A DNA stretch of 32,031 bases from Coriobacteriaceae bacterium (GTDB lineage Bacteria > Actinomycetota > Coriobacteriia > Anaerosomatales > SLCP01), in contig PWVH01000070.1 of NCBI GenBank assembly GCA_003563465.1, positions 1 to 32,031 on the forward strand, in the 5' to 3' direction. Under the pieces are notes generated by a model. That model saw only the letters and a program-made list of their open reading frames with translations. It searched no databases and was not told the origin of the DNA. Shown here one piece after another: positions 1 through 6,975 of the stretch. The translations under genes were made by a program, and so were the position numbers. Position 1 is the first letter of the stretch, and the number at the start of each line of letters is the position of its first letter.

Positions 1-213
1 GAGGCGAGTTGGTACAACTCGCACACGAACAGACTCATCTCGTCAACGAGCGTCACACGGGTGATGGCACCCAACTGGTGCTCCGCGTACCCAAGAGCCT
101 CGTCGGCCGCTTCGAGCCGTTCGCTATCGAGAAAGGACTCCCGAACGAAGATGATTGACGGCTTCAGGCAGTGGTTACGACCGCGCGCCCACGGCCTGTC
201 GAGTGCGAAACGG
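1..213 (-). other. Protein-like open frame without a start codon, running off the left edge
   Basis: Downstream of lexA on the minus strand, one frame stays open from a TAG at 237-239 to the window edge. Its translation looks protein-like, with segments such as KPSIIFVRESFLDSERLEAA and TLVDEMSLFVCELYQL. The other two minus frames hit stops quickly. I see no ATG, GTG or TTG near the beginning of this frame. The first in-frame candidates are a TTG and a GTG deep inside the protein-like stretch. It may be a 5'-truncated remnant, a gene with a non-standard start, or chance. I do not recognise the family. Confidence 0.3.
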
Positions 214-216
214 TGC

Positions 217-840
217 TCAGAGCGTTCTGAACAAGGCTACCACCTTGCCAAGAATCGTCACATCCTGAACGTAGATGGGCTCTTGTGAGGGGTTCTCCGG
301 TTGCAGGCGTACCCGATCGCTTTCTCTGAAGAACCGTTTCACCGTGGCCTCGTCCTCTAAGAGGGCCACCACGATATCACCGTCTTCGGCTGTGTTCTGT
401 TGACGAACGACCACGTGGTCTCCCTCCAGGATGCCTGCCTCGATCATCGAATTACCGCGTATTCGCAGTATGAAGGTCGACTCACCGGCCATCTCCGCCG
501 GAAGCGGTATCGTAGCTTCGATGTTCTCAGAGGCCAGAATAGGGGAGCCAGCAGCTACCTGCCCGACAAGCGGCACCGCACGCACCTGCCCGTAATCCAC
601 TCCTCGATCTGTGTCACGGTAGTCCAACACCTCCACGGCACGCGGCTTGGATGGATCCCTCCGTATGAAGCCCTTCTCCTCCAGCGATGCCAGGTGCGCA
701 TGCACCGTTGAGGACGAGGACAATCCGACAGCCTCGCCGATCTCACGCACCGATGGTGGAAAACCCCTGCGGTGGATCTCCGCACGTATGAAATCCAGAA
801 TCTGCTTCTGCCGATCGGTTATCTGCCGTCTGTAGGACAT
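217..840 (-). CDS. lexA: LexA repressor, SOS regulator and self-cleaving peptidase
   Basis: This is the transcriptional repressor of the SOS regulon, which cleaves itself when stimulated by RecA filaments. The 207-residue product has the family layout. A winged helix-turn-helix spans about residues 1-65 ([15 protein letters not shown]). The S24 peptidase fold follows, with the cleavage site Ala97-Gly98 in VGQVAAGSP, the catalytic Ser131 in RGNSM and Lys168 in ATVKRF. The ATG at 838-840 is preceded by GAGGGGG at a good distance. An in-frame upstream start would add 21 residues unlike LexA and run through the promoter. It is divergent from the LysM gene, and LexA-box palindromes in the shared control region imply autoregulation. 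Confidence 0.97.
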   Translation of the reverse strand: MSYRRQITDRQKQILDFIRAEIHRRGFPPSVREIGEAVGLSSSSTVHAHLASLEEKGFIRRDPSKPRAVEVLDYRDTDRGVDYGQVRAVPLVGQVAAGSPILASENIEATIPLPAEMAGESTFILRIRGNSMIEAGILEGDHVVVRQQNTAEDGDIVVALLEDEATVKRFFRESDRVRLQPENPSQEPIYVQDVTILGKVVALFRTL

Positions 841-857
841 GTCGTCCCCCTCGTGAC

Positions 858-871
858 CGAAAACATGTTCG
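858..871. promoter_or_regulatory. LexA-box-like palindrome, 4 of 4, in the lexA leader
   Basis: The sequence CGAAAACATGTTCG differs by one base from the Gram-positive/actinobacterial SOS consensus CGAAC-N4-GTTCG. It lies just downstream of the inferred lexA -10 element (878-883), where bound LexA would block early transcription of its own gene. Confidence 0.6.
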
Positions 872-877
872 CTGCAA

Positions 878-907
878 AGTGTAGCCGATGGCATGGATAC
901 CATGCAA
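878..907 (-). promoter_or_regulatory. Putative lexA promoter
   Basis: On the minus strand, TTGCAT (902-907) and TACACT (878-883) are 18 bp apart, a plausible sigma-70-type -35/-10 pair for lexA. A LexA-like palindrome at 905-918 overlaps the -35. The spacer contains the small inverted repeat GCATGG-ATA-CCATGC (891-905). Inferred from base match only. Confidence 0.5.
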
Positions 908-918
908 ACACTCGTTCG
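905..918. promoter_or_regulatory. LexA-box-like palindrome, 3 of 4, at the lexA -35
   Basis: CAAACACTCGTTCG has one mismatch to CGAAC-N4-GTTCG. It overlaps the proposed lexA -35 hexamer, a repressing position. Confidence 0.6.
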
Positions 919-927
919 ATTCAGAGC

Positions 928-955
928 TTGACAACGAACAGGTGTTCGCTACAAT
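928..955 (+). promoter_or_regulatory. Promoter of the divergent LysM gene, with a LexA box in the spacer
   Basis: A consensus -35 TTGACA (928-933) and a -10 TACAAT (950-955) are separated by 16 bp. The spacer is occupied by a perfect LexA palindrome (935-948), and a second perfect palindrome starts just after the -10. This is a strong promoter that would be tightly shut by LexA. It reads toward the LysM gene at 1046. Confidence 0.8.
935..948. promoter_or_regulatory. LexA box 1, perfect match
   Basis: CGAACAGGTGTTCG matches CGAAC-N4-GTTCG exactly. It sits between the -35 and -10 of the plus-strand promoter, a classic position for LexA repression of the LysM gene. Confidence 0.9.
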
Positions 956-960
956 TGTAT

Positions 961-974
961 CGAACACCTGTTCG
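961..974. promoter_or_regulatory. LexA box 2, perfect match
   Basis: CGAACACCTGTTCG matches the consensus exactly. It lies 26 bp from box 1 (start to start), over the expected transcription start of the LysM gene. Two perfect sites imply tight control of that gene. Confidence 0.9.
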
Positions 975-1045
975 TATTCGGCATGTCAGACCTGAGGAAT
1001 AGGGTCTGAGGTAGGCGGCTAACCGAAGACACTGGAGGATGTAGG

Positions 1046-1426
1046 GTGGGAGTGCGCGGCGGACATGCAGGGCATCGGGCGGTGAAACAAACTCCCCGAA
1101 CTCACGAAAAGAGCAATCGTCTTTGCGGCAGGCTTGTAGGTGAATGGGTGGCGGTCGTCATAGTCGCCTTAACTCTGACTCTTGCTTGTCTTGCCGCGAT
1201 TCAGGTGACCGATGCGGACGAAATCGACACTTCTCAGGTGATCGTCCAGCCCGGAGACAACCTATGGTCTCTCGCTGTCGAAAACCCCGTACCTGAACTT
1301 TCAGTTGCAGAGACCTGCAATCTTATCAAGCGCATCAACGGCATGGAGACCTCTTCTCTGAATGCTGGTGAAGTCATAGATGTGCCCATTGCACAAGAGA
1401 GCGGCTGGACCGTCGTGTCTCGCTGA
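1046..1426 (+). CDS. SOS-controlled small membrane LysM protein (YneA / Rv2719c position)
   Basis: The 126-residue product has a basic N-terminus, one membrane segment at about residues 35-53 (VAVVIVALTLTLACLA) and an extracytoplasmic LysM domain at about 64-115 (VQPGDNLWSLA ... INGM ... LNAGEVIDVP). The GTG start at 1046 has GGAGGA six bases upstream. Known lexA-divergent genes with a membrane segment and LysM are B. subtilis yneA and mycobacterial Rv2719c; they suppress division or act on the wall during the SOS response. The same role is inferred here from architecture, position and the two perfect LexA boxes in its promoter. There is no catalytic domain, so it more likely binds wall or divisome than cuts it. 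nrdR follows from a separate promoter. Confidence 0.85.
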   Translation: MGVRGGHAGHRAVKQTPRTHEKSNRLCGRLVGEWVAVVIVALTLTLACLAAIQVTDADEIDTSQVIVQPGDNLWSLAVENPVPELSVAETCNLIKRINGMETSSLNAGEVIDVPIAQESGWTVVSR

Positions 1427-1487
1427 GCACTTCAGCTGTGTCTTTGCCCCATTCAGCTCGTCAGTTCTGACCCGGGTGAATTCACCG

Positions 1488-1516
1488 TTGAAACCCTATA
1501 TGTTGTGTGTTAGTCT
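1488..1516 (+). promoter_or_regulatory. Putative nrdR operon promoter
   Basis: TTGAAA (1488-1493) and TAGTCT (1511-1516) are 17 bp apart, upstream of nrdR. The -10 match is weak. An NrdR-box-like site fills the spacer and another covers the expected start point, which supports this placement. Confidence 0.45.
1493..1508. promoter_or_regulatory. NrdR box 1
   Basis: ACCCTATATGTTGTGT resembles the NrdR box form ACACTATATCTTGTGT, differing at two positions. Its centre is about 31 bp from that of box 2, the roughly three-turn spacing usual for NrdR site pairs. Confidence 0.7.
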
Positions 1517-1523
1517 CACTGAC

Positions 1524-1539
1524 AACCAATATATAGGGG
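1524..1539. promoter_or_regulatory. NrdR box 2, more degenerate
   Basis: AACCAATATATAGGGG is a weaker match to the inverted NrdR box ACACAAGATATAGTGT, keeping the ATATAG core. It ends seven bases before the nrdR start codon. With box 1 it suggests that NrdR represses its own gene and the downstream anaerobic reductase genes. Confidence 0.6.
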
Positions 1540-1546
1540 TGGAAGC

Positions 1547-1996
1547 ATGCGGTGCCCGTTCTGTGGTCATGGGGAGACGAAAGTGGTCGACTCCCGTGTC
1601 TCCGAATCTCAAGATGCGATTCGTCGCCGCCGCGAGTGCCTCTCGTGCACCAAGCGATTCACGACTTATGAGCGCCGTGAGGAGATGCCGCTCATGGTGC
1701 TCAAGAGAGACGGCTCCACGGAGCCTTTCGATCGAGGCAAGTTGCTTCGCGGGCTTGTGGTGGCCACTGCGAAACGAGGCGTGGGAACCGAGCGGCTCGA
1801 GGAGCTCATCGATGACGTCGAGGTCGAGCTGTACAACGAGTTCCGCTACGAGATCGACTCCAAGGTACTTGGAGACATGGTGCTCGAAAGACTCAAGGAC
1901 CTCGACCGGGTGGCGTACATACGCTTTGCCTCGGTCTACAAGTCATTCGAGAACGTGGACGAGTTCACGTCGGAACTCCGTGACCTGAAGGACTGA
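1547..1996 (+). CDS. nrdR: NrdR, nucleotide-sensing repressor of ribonucleotide reductase genes
   Basis: This 149-residue regulator has the usual family length. A zinc ribbon is formed by Cys3, Cys6, Cys31 and Cys34 (MRCPFCGH ... ECLSCTKRF). It is followed by an ATP-cone at about residues 49-139 ([20 protein letters not shown]) that senses ATP/dATP. It binds NrdR boxes in pairs and represses nrd genes when dATP is high. The ATG at 1547 follows AGGGGTGG. Two NrdR-box-like sites lie directly upstream and the class III reductase genes directly downstream, so autoregulated control of this cluster is likely. lexA and nrdR are also neighbours in actinobacteria such as Mycobacterium. Confidence 0.97.
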   Translation: MRCPFCGHGETKVVDSRVSESQDAIRRRRECLSCTKRFTTYERREEMPLMVLKRDGSTEPFDRGKLLRGLVVATAKRGVGTERLEELIDDVEVELYNEFRYEIDSKVLGDMVLERLKDLDRVAYIRFASVYKSFENVDEFTSELRDLKD

Positions 1997-2068
1997 CCGC
2001 TCAACTGACGGATGGTGGCCGCAACTGAGTGCTCCTCGGCGCTCAGTATGGACAGATGGGGGATTGCG

Positions 2069-4186
2069 ATGGTCATGGAGCGCGTGGTCAACGTCATCAG
2101 GCACAAAGCTGACAACAAGGGTGCCGACTCCACCGACATCGCCCTGTTGGTCTCTACTACCTCAGGCCAGGAAATCGACGCCTGGGACCGCTCGCGCATA
2201 ACCGATTCCCTTATGAAGGAGGCCGGCCTTGCACGACAGGTCGCAGAAGAGATAGCCCTGGCCGTCGAAGACCGTATAGACGGCACGAACCTCATGACGG
2301 TGACCACCGCGATAATCCGTGAGATGGTCGACCTCGAGTTCTTGCAGCGTGGGATGACTCTAGCTCACAAGAAGCATAGCCACCTGGGTCTTCCGATGTG
2401 GGATGTCGAGCAGATAATCACCAACGCCAACAAGGAGAACAGCAATACGACTCATAACCCCGAGTCGATAAACCTAACCATCGCGGAGACGATACTGAAA
2501 GAGTTCGCACTGCGCAGGGTGTTCAGCGAAGACGTCGCCGAAGCGCATTATGTCGGCGATGTTCATCTTCACGACCTGGGATTCATAATCAGGCCCTATT
2601 GCGGCGGACACAGCCTCGATTACATCAAGAAGTTCGGATTGAATCTGCCCAACATCACCAGCGTCTCGAAACCCGCCAAACACGCCGAGGTTCTGATCGG
2701 CCACATGGTCAAGATGGCCTCGGCGCTTCAGGCTCACTACGCTGGAGCAGTTGGCTGGGAAGCGATCAACATCTTCTTCGCACCCTATCTTGTGGACAAG
2801 AGCGAAGATGAGATCGACCAGCTCGCCCAGATGCTGATCTTCGAGTTCAATCAACTCGCAGGCGCACGCGGTAGCCAGGTCGTGTTCACAGACTTCAACC
2901 TGTACTTCAACGTCCCCAGCCACTTCACCGACACGCCTGCGATAGGACCCGGTGGTGAACTCACCGGCAAGACCTACGGAGAGTACGAGCCGGAGGCGCA
3001 GCGCTTTCTCCGAGCGATGATGCGCGTCTATCTCAAAGGTGACGCCACCGGAAAGACCTTCGTGTTCCCAAAGCCTCTCCTCCACATAAGCGAGGACTTC
3101 TTCCGAACCCCGGGTCATGAGGAATTCCTAGAACTAGCATGCGCGGTTGCAAGCAAACAGGGCATCACCTATTTCGTATTCGACCGTGGTGATGAGGTCA
3201 CCGTATCTCAGTGCTGCAGGCTAAAGCTGAAGCTCAGCCAGGATCAACTCCGTGAAACGTCGACCCCCGAAGTCATGCGCTTCTCCGCACTGCAGAACGT
3301 CACCATCAACCTTCCTAGAATCGCCTACAAGGCCCGTGGCAACGACCAGGCACTGTTCATGGAAGTCAACAAAGCACTCGAACTCGTCGCCAAAGCCCAC
3401 GTCCAGAAGCGGGCCTTCATCAAGGAGCTGTTGGATCTTGGTCATCAAGGTCCCCTCGGCTTACTCACCCAGAACCTCGACGGCCAACCCTACTTGAAGG
3501 AGGACCGTCTTACCTACCTCGCGGGATTGATTGGCCTGAACGAACTGGTGCAGGTACACACCGGTAATCAGCTGCACGAATCCGACGAGACGCTACGATT
3601 CGGACTGAAAGTGGTTTCCGCGATGAGCCTCAAATGTCGTGAGCTCTCCGAGCGTCACGGCATCAACATGATTCTAGAGGAAAGTCCGGCGGAGTCTGCG
3701 GGTTATCGGCTTGCAAAGCTCGACATGAAGTACTGGCCCGAGCAGGCGGCTGCCGTCGTGAAGGGCGATCTGGCCAGCAGCAACTACTACTACACCAACT
3801 CCGTGCACATCGCCGTGGATGCAGAGATCGACTACATAGAACGCGTGGAGAAGCAGTCGCGTTTCCATCCGCTCATCGAGGCGGGTGCGATCGTGCACGT
3901 ATGGCTCGGCGAGCACGAGCCCGATCCTCGATCGATCAAGTCTTTCGTGGAGAGGGCCTTCCGCAATACCCAGTGTGCGCAAATTGCTTTCAGTCCGGAG
4001 TTCACCGTATGCGAGTCTTGTCAGCGCACGACTCGCGGACTGAAGACCCAGTGTCCGCTCTGCGGCTCCATGGACGTCTATGGCGTCACCCGTATAGTCG
4101 GTTACTTCAGCAAGATCCAAACCTGGAACCGCAGCAAGATCGGTGAGCTTTACGACAGGGTCCGGACCGACCTCGAGAGACTATAG
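2069..4186 (+). CDS. nrdD: Anaerobic (class III) ribonucleoside-triphosphate reductase, catalytic subunit
   Basis: This oxygen-sensitive glycyl-radical enzyme reduces ribonucleotides to deoxyribonucleotides. With the start at 2069 it has 705 residues: an N-terminal allosteric ATP-cone (about 1-95), the ten-stranded barrel with a CCRL pair at Cys382-Cys383, and a C-terminal four-cysteine zinc ribbon (CESCQRTT ... CPLCG). The glycyl-radical loop RIVGYFS places the radical glycine at Gly678. I chose ATG 2069 because GGGGGA (2058-2063) sits five bases before it. In-frame ATGs at 2012 and 2048 would add residues that do not look like an ATP-cone. It is the second gene of the nrdR cluster; the activase NrdG follows one small gene later. 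Confidence 0.97.
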   Translation: MVMERVVNVIRHKADNKGADSTDIALLVSTTSGQEIDAWDRSRITDSLMKEAGLARQVAEEIALAVEDRIDGTNLMTVTTAIIREMVDLEFLQRGMTLAHKKHSHLGLPMWDVEQIITNANKENSNTTHNPESINLTIAETILKEFALRRVFSEDVAEAHYVGDVHLHDLGFIIRPYCGGHSLDYIKKFGLNLPNITSVSKPAKHAEVLIGHMVKMASALQAHYAGAVGWEAINIFFAPYLVDKSEDEIDQLAQMLIFEFNQLAGARGSQVVFTDFNLYFNVPSHFTDTPAIGPGGELTGKTYGEYEPEAQRFLRAMMRVYLKGDATGKTFVFPKPLLHISEDFFRTPGHEEFLELACAVASKQGITYFVFDRGDEVTVSQCCRLKLKLSQDQLRETSTPEVMRFSALQNVTINLPRIAYKARGNDQALFMEVNKALELVAKAHVQKRAFIKELLDLGHQGPLGLLTQNLDGQPYLKEDRLTYLAGLIGLNELVQVHTGNQLHESDETLRFGLKVVSAMSLKCRELSERHGINMILEESPAESAGYRLAKLDMKYWPEQAAAVVKGDLASSNYYYTNSVHIAVDAEIDYIERVEKQSRFHPLIEAGAIVHVWLGEHEPDPRSIKSFVERAFRNTQCAQIAFSPEFTVCESCQRTTRGLKTQCPLCGSMDVYGVTRIVGYFSKIQTWNRSKIGELYDRVRTDLERL

Positions 4187-4230
4187 ACCCACTGCAGCAC
4201 TCGAACGGGAAGACCGAGAAGGGGGAGAGC

Positions 4231-4476
4231 GTGAACGTGAAGCTGTTCGTCAAGGACGAGTGTCCGCGTTGCCCGGCAGCCAAACGTGCCTGTGAAGGGC
4301 TGGAGCGGGTCGAGATCTTCGATGTGGCAAGTGTCGAGGGGTTGGCCGAGGCGTCGTTCTACTCGGTGCTTTCCACACCAACGGTGCTCGTGGTCGACTC
4401 CATAGGCACAGAAGTGGCTTGTTGGCGAGGCGAAGCGCCTGACCGCTCGGCACTGACTTCGATACTGGCGTCATGA
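4231..4476 (+). CDS. Glutaredoxin/NrdH-like small thiol redox protein
   Basis: This 81-residue thioredoxin-fold protein has the redox motif Cys11-Pro-Arg-Cys14 (VKDECPRCPAAKRAC) and the cis-proline segment STPTVLVVD. It starts at a GTG preceded by GGGGGAGAG. It lies between nrdD and nrdG and overlaps nrdG by four bases (ATGA), so it is translated with them. Some class III reductases draw electrons from a NrdH or thioredoxin-like protein rather than formate, and this is a natural candidate for that donor. The donor role is inferred from position. An extra cysteine (Cys21) follows the active site. Confidence 0.8.
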   Translation: MNVKLFVKDECPRCPAAKRACEGLERVEIFDVASVEGLAEASFYSVLSTPTVLVVDSIGTEVACWRGEAPDRSALTSILAS

Positions 4477-5225
4477 GAACGGTCCGCGAGACACCTGTCG
4501 TCTCACAGAAGAGCGTGCTCCTTGCTCATGAGTGTCCCTCCCGGCGCCTCGCGGGTTTCATGTCGACAGGAATGCTCGACTGGCCCGGAAGAATCGCTGC
4601 CACCTTGTTCTTGAGCGGGTGTACCCTTCGCTGCCCGTACTGTCACAATCCCGAATTCGTCGATACCGCTTCCGCCCTGAATACGTGGGAAGAGGTGCTC
4701 TCCCACCTGTCGCTGCGCAGAGGTTGGATCGACGGCGTGGTCATCACAGGCGGCGAACCTACCGACGATCCGGACCTGCTCTCTCTCCTCGAAGCGGTAG
4801 CGACACGCGGTCTCAAAGCCAAGCTCGACACCAACGGTACACGGCCTGACGTGCTGCGCAGCGCAATCGCGCAAGGACTCGTAGACTACGTGGCTCTCGA
4901 CATCAAGACGCTTCCCGAGCAATACGGAAAGGTGGGAGATCATCGAGCTGGCGCTTCCGTGCCGGAAAGCATAGCCGTTCTACTAGAAGCCGGTATTTCG
5001 CACGAGTTCCGAACGACAGTCTACACGCCGGTCATCGCCCTGGACGAGCTGCCCAATCTTGCCTCCATGCTCGCCGGTGGCGAGCTCTACGCCCTTCAGC
5101 AGTTCCGCCCGACTCGCACTTTGGACCCCGATGCAGCCGATGTCCCGCCTGCTCCACCCGCAGCGGTCTACGCTGCAGCTGAGGCTTGTTCCCGGTACCT
5201 TCCCACCGTCACTAGAGGAGTGTGA
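4473..5225 (+). CDS. nrdG: Anaerobic ribonucleotide reductase activating protein (radical SAM)
   Basis: This is the activase that installs the glycyl radical on NrdD using S-adenosylmethionine and a [4Fe-4S] cluster. The 250-residue protein has the cluster motif Cys50-x3-Cys54-x2-Cys57 in [15 protein letters not shown], followed by the SAM-binding stretch [13 protein letters not shown]. The preceding [10 protein letters not shown] is the standard N-terminal signature of this activase group. The ATG overlaps the stop of the upstream redox gene (ATGA), and its own stop overlaps a GTG start of dut. It is somewhat longer than the short enterobacterial NrdG and resembles the longer form seen in many anaerobes. 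Confidence 0.93.
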   Translation: MRTVRETPVVSQKSVLLAHECPSRRLAGFMSTGMLDWPGRIAATLFLSGCTLRCPYCHNPEFVDTASALNTWEEVLSHLSLRRGWIDGVVITGGEPTDDPDLLSLLEAVATRGLKAKLDTNGTRPDVLRSAIAQGLVDYVALDIKTLPEQYGKVGDHRAGASVPESIAVLLEAGISHEFRTTVYTPVIALDELPNLASMLAGGELYALQQFRPTRTLDPDAADVPPAPPAAVYAAAEACSRYLPTVTRGV

Positions 5226-5665
5226 CTCGCGGGGTGCACCTCGAGATACTAAGAACCGACCATGATCTGCCCCTTCCAAGATACGCGCACCCGGGCGATG
5301 CCGGATTGGACCTCTACGCCGCTCAAGACGTCATTCTTGCTCCTTTTGAGCGCCACCTTATGCCTACGGGCATTGCAGTAGCCATTCCGGAGGGATACGC
5401 AGGTTTCGTGCAGCCACGAAGTGGGTTGGCAATCAAGCAGGGGTTGAGCCTCGTGAACAGCCCGGGCCTTATCGACAGCCACTACCGTGGCGAGATCCGG
5501 GTCATTCTCATCAACCTCGACCCCGATACGCCTGTAGACGTCAAACGCGGAGACAAGATCGCCCAGCTGGTGATTCAGCCGGTAGCCCGCGTGGAGCTTA
5601 GCGAGGTCGACGCTTTGAGCCAGACCACGAGAGGGGAGGGCGGGTTTGGCAGCACCGGAGTGTGA
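5222..5665 (+). CDS. dut: dUTP diphosphatase (dUTPase)
   Basis: Hydrolyses dUTP to dUMP and pyrophosphate, keeping uracil out of DNA and supplying the dTMP precursor. All five trimeric-dUTPase motifs are present in 147 residues: [39 protein letters not shown] and the C-terminal [10 protein letters not shown]. The GTG at 5222 overlaps the nrdG stop (GTGA), but its GAGGAG is only one base away. A second in-frame GTG at 5234 has more room and could be the true start. It closes the deoxynucleotide gene group begun by nrdR. Confidence 0.96.
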   Translation: MTRGVHLEILRTDHDLPLPRYAHPGDAGLDLYAAQDVILAPFERHLMPTGIAVAIPEGYAGFVQPRSGLAIKQGLSLVNSPGLIDSHYRGEIRVILINLDPDTPVDVKRGDKIAQLVIQPVARVELSEVDALSQTTRGEGGFGSTGV

Positions 5666-6110
5666 TCCACTGCGTGTGCGTGTGGCGGCTCTCGCCGTCT
5701 TCGACGACAGGGTGGTTCTCGTAAGACATCGCAAAGGCGAGTCGGTCTATCACCTTCTGCCTGGGGGTGGGGTACGACGACGAGAGACCCTCGGCCAAGC
5801 GCTAGTGCGCGAGATGGCCGAGGAGACAGGCCTGCGAGTACTCATCGGTCGTCCACTCATCATCAACGACACTATAGATCCAACCGGAAAGAGGCACGTG
5901 GTCAACATCACCTTCGAGGTGAAGATCACCGGCGGACAACTCACCCGCACCTCCAGCGACCCTCGCGTTGAGGGAGTCGATCATGTAACCGTAGCAGAGC
6001 TCCTGACTCTCGACCTGCGCCCGCCGATAGCTCGAGAGCTTGCAGAAGCACTCACGCACCCTCAACTCTACCGTGCCGTCTATCTAGGCAGCCTTTTCGT
6101 TCCGGATTAG
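5646..6110 (+). CDS. Nudix hydrolase
   Basis: This 154-residue protein has a complete Nudix box ([20 protein letters not shown] followed by TGL), which fits Gx5Ex7REUxEExGU and builds the metal site for hydrolysing nucleoside-diphosphate-linked substrates. The proposed TTG start at 5646 lies inside the end of dut, a 20-base overlap, suggesting coupled translation. In-frame GTG codons slightly downstream are alternatives. Following dut, a nucleotide-pool cleaning role (MutT-like) is plausible, but the substrate cannot be read from sequence. It is the last gene of the plus-strand nucleotide cluster. Confidence 0.88.
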   Translation: MAAPECDPLRVRVAALAVFDDRVVLVRHRKGESVYHLLPGGGVRRRETLGQALVREMAEETGLRVLIGRPLIINDTIDPTGKRHVVNITFEVKITGGQLTRTSSDPRVEGVDHVTVAELLTLDLRPPIARELAEALTHPQLYRAVYLGSLFVPD

Positions 6111-6208
6111 TCGACCGGTGCCCACCAAAGAGGGGGTCCGCTCTCTTGTGATGACAGATGTGACCGGACCACGATAGACACTGCTCACGGCCGAGCATGC
6201 CTCGCCAG

Positions 6209-6250
6209 GCAGGCCCCGGGCTGCGACCCCTGCGCGGCACCGGGGCCTGC
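6209..6250. other. GC-rich hairpin downstream of the Nudix gene
   Basis: A perfect 11-bp inverted repeat, GCAGGCCCCGG (6209-6219) and CCGGGGCCTGC (6240-6250), encloses a 20-base loop. It lies about 100 bases after the Nudix stop. There is no T-run on either side, so it is not a standard intrinsic terminator. It could stabilise an mRNA end or be a protein-binding palindrome. The rest of 6111-6459 shows nothing I recognise: no tRNA cloverleaf and no long frame. Confidence 0.4.
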
Positions 6251-6459
6251 GCGAAGCCGGTGACACGCATTCAGCAGCGCTCATGCACCCATACCCGTAT
6301 GTCGGATAATGTATCTTATGGGCAGTCCCGCTTAGAGCAATCCTCCCGGCATTCGAACAGCCCTCTAGAGAAAAGTCGTGCTCGAGTCGCAAACCAGCCC
6401 GAGACAGACCGACTCGCTCGTTCCTACGTGCTCCGGTTTTTGCTAGGTTTATATACATC

Positions 6460-6585
6460 GTGAACATCAAGCGACTGATATGCCTCTTACGCGGACATGT
6501 CTGGGGACCTGTCGTCAGAGAAGCCGCACACGATCAGCGCTGTCTGCGCTGTGGAAGATGGCGCAGCGGCTATGGCGGTCGATGA
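6460..6585 (+). CDS. Possible 41-residue basic Cys-pair protein
   Basis: A GTG at 6460 opens a 41-codon frame. The product is strongly basic, with an N-terminal NIKRLICLLRGHVWGP and a later CLRCG pair. Actinobacterial genomes contain many such tiny proteins, with a Cys-x-x-x-x-His style start and a CxxC end, often thought to bind zinc. I see no clear ribosome-binding site. A TATATA-like element lies five to ten bases before the GTG, so a leaderless message is possible. It converges with the gene at 6607-6912. It could be chance; the support is the family-like look of the peptide. Confidence 0.45.
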   Translation: MNIKRLICLLRGHVWGPVVREAAHDQRCLRCGRWRSGYGGR

Positions 6586-6606
6586 CGGCCAGAAGTGCGT
6601 CCTATC

Positions 6607-6912
6607 CTAGTGCCCGCAGAGATGTCTCTCTTCGAACTGAGACTTGGTCATCTCGCCGAGATCTAGTTTGGCCGAGTCCAGATAGGCCCAGGCCTCTTCG
6701 GCTGAACTGAAACTTGCGATGCGAGTCACGGTCTCTGCGTTGTCGAGAGTGACAGCCTCCACGACCCAGCTCTCGTTCTCTTCGACACGCTGTGTCGGCG
6801 GTGTGCGATAGAGGATGTCGTCTCGCCATTCGAGATCGGGCTCGCCACTCTCGTCGAGTCTCGCGATTCTCAGGCGATAGAAGTCGTCTGCCGGACCGAT
6901 GATCTTCCCCAT
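6607..6912 (-). CDS. Uncharacterised 101-residue protein behind a LexA box
   Basis: This is a soluble, acidic protein with no domain I recognise. It mixes charged and aromatic residues (KIIGPADDFYRLRIARLD, ESWVVEAVTLDN, SSAEEAWAYLDSAKLDLGE) and has one cysteine near the C-terminus (RHLCGH). The ATG is preceded by GAGGTGA, a good ribosome-binding site. A perfect LexA palindrome lies 14 bases before the start codon, between this gene and the preceding SH3 gene, suggesting damage-inducible expression independent of the upstream operon. Function is unknown. It is the last gene of the minus-strand series and converges on the small frame at 6460-6585. Confidence 0.75.
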   Translation of the reverse strand: MGKIIGPADDFYRLRIARLDESGEPDLEWRDDILYRTPPTQRVEENESWVVEAVTLDNAETVTRIASFSSAEEAWAYLDSAKLDLGEMTKSQFEERHLCGH

Positions 6913-6925
6913 GAGTCACCTCACG

Positions 6926-6939
6926 CGAACGCATGTTCG
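6926..6939. promoter_or_regulatory. LexA box upstream of an unknown gene
   Basis: CGAACGCATGTTCG matches CGAAC-N4-GTTCG exactly. It lies in the 63-base gap between the SH3 gene and the 101-residue gene, just upstream of the latter's ribosome-binding site. I could not identify a convincing -35/-10 pair around it. Confidence 0.7.
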
Positions 6940-6975
6940 TATCTGCTTCAGAAGAATGCGGGCCTACTCCCGAGT

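Noticed and set aside
6340-6420. TTCGAA segment suggesting a tRNA T-loop
   Set aside because: Flanking bases do not form a T-stem, acceptor stem or anticodon arm on either strand.
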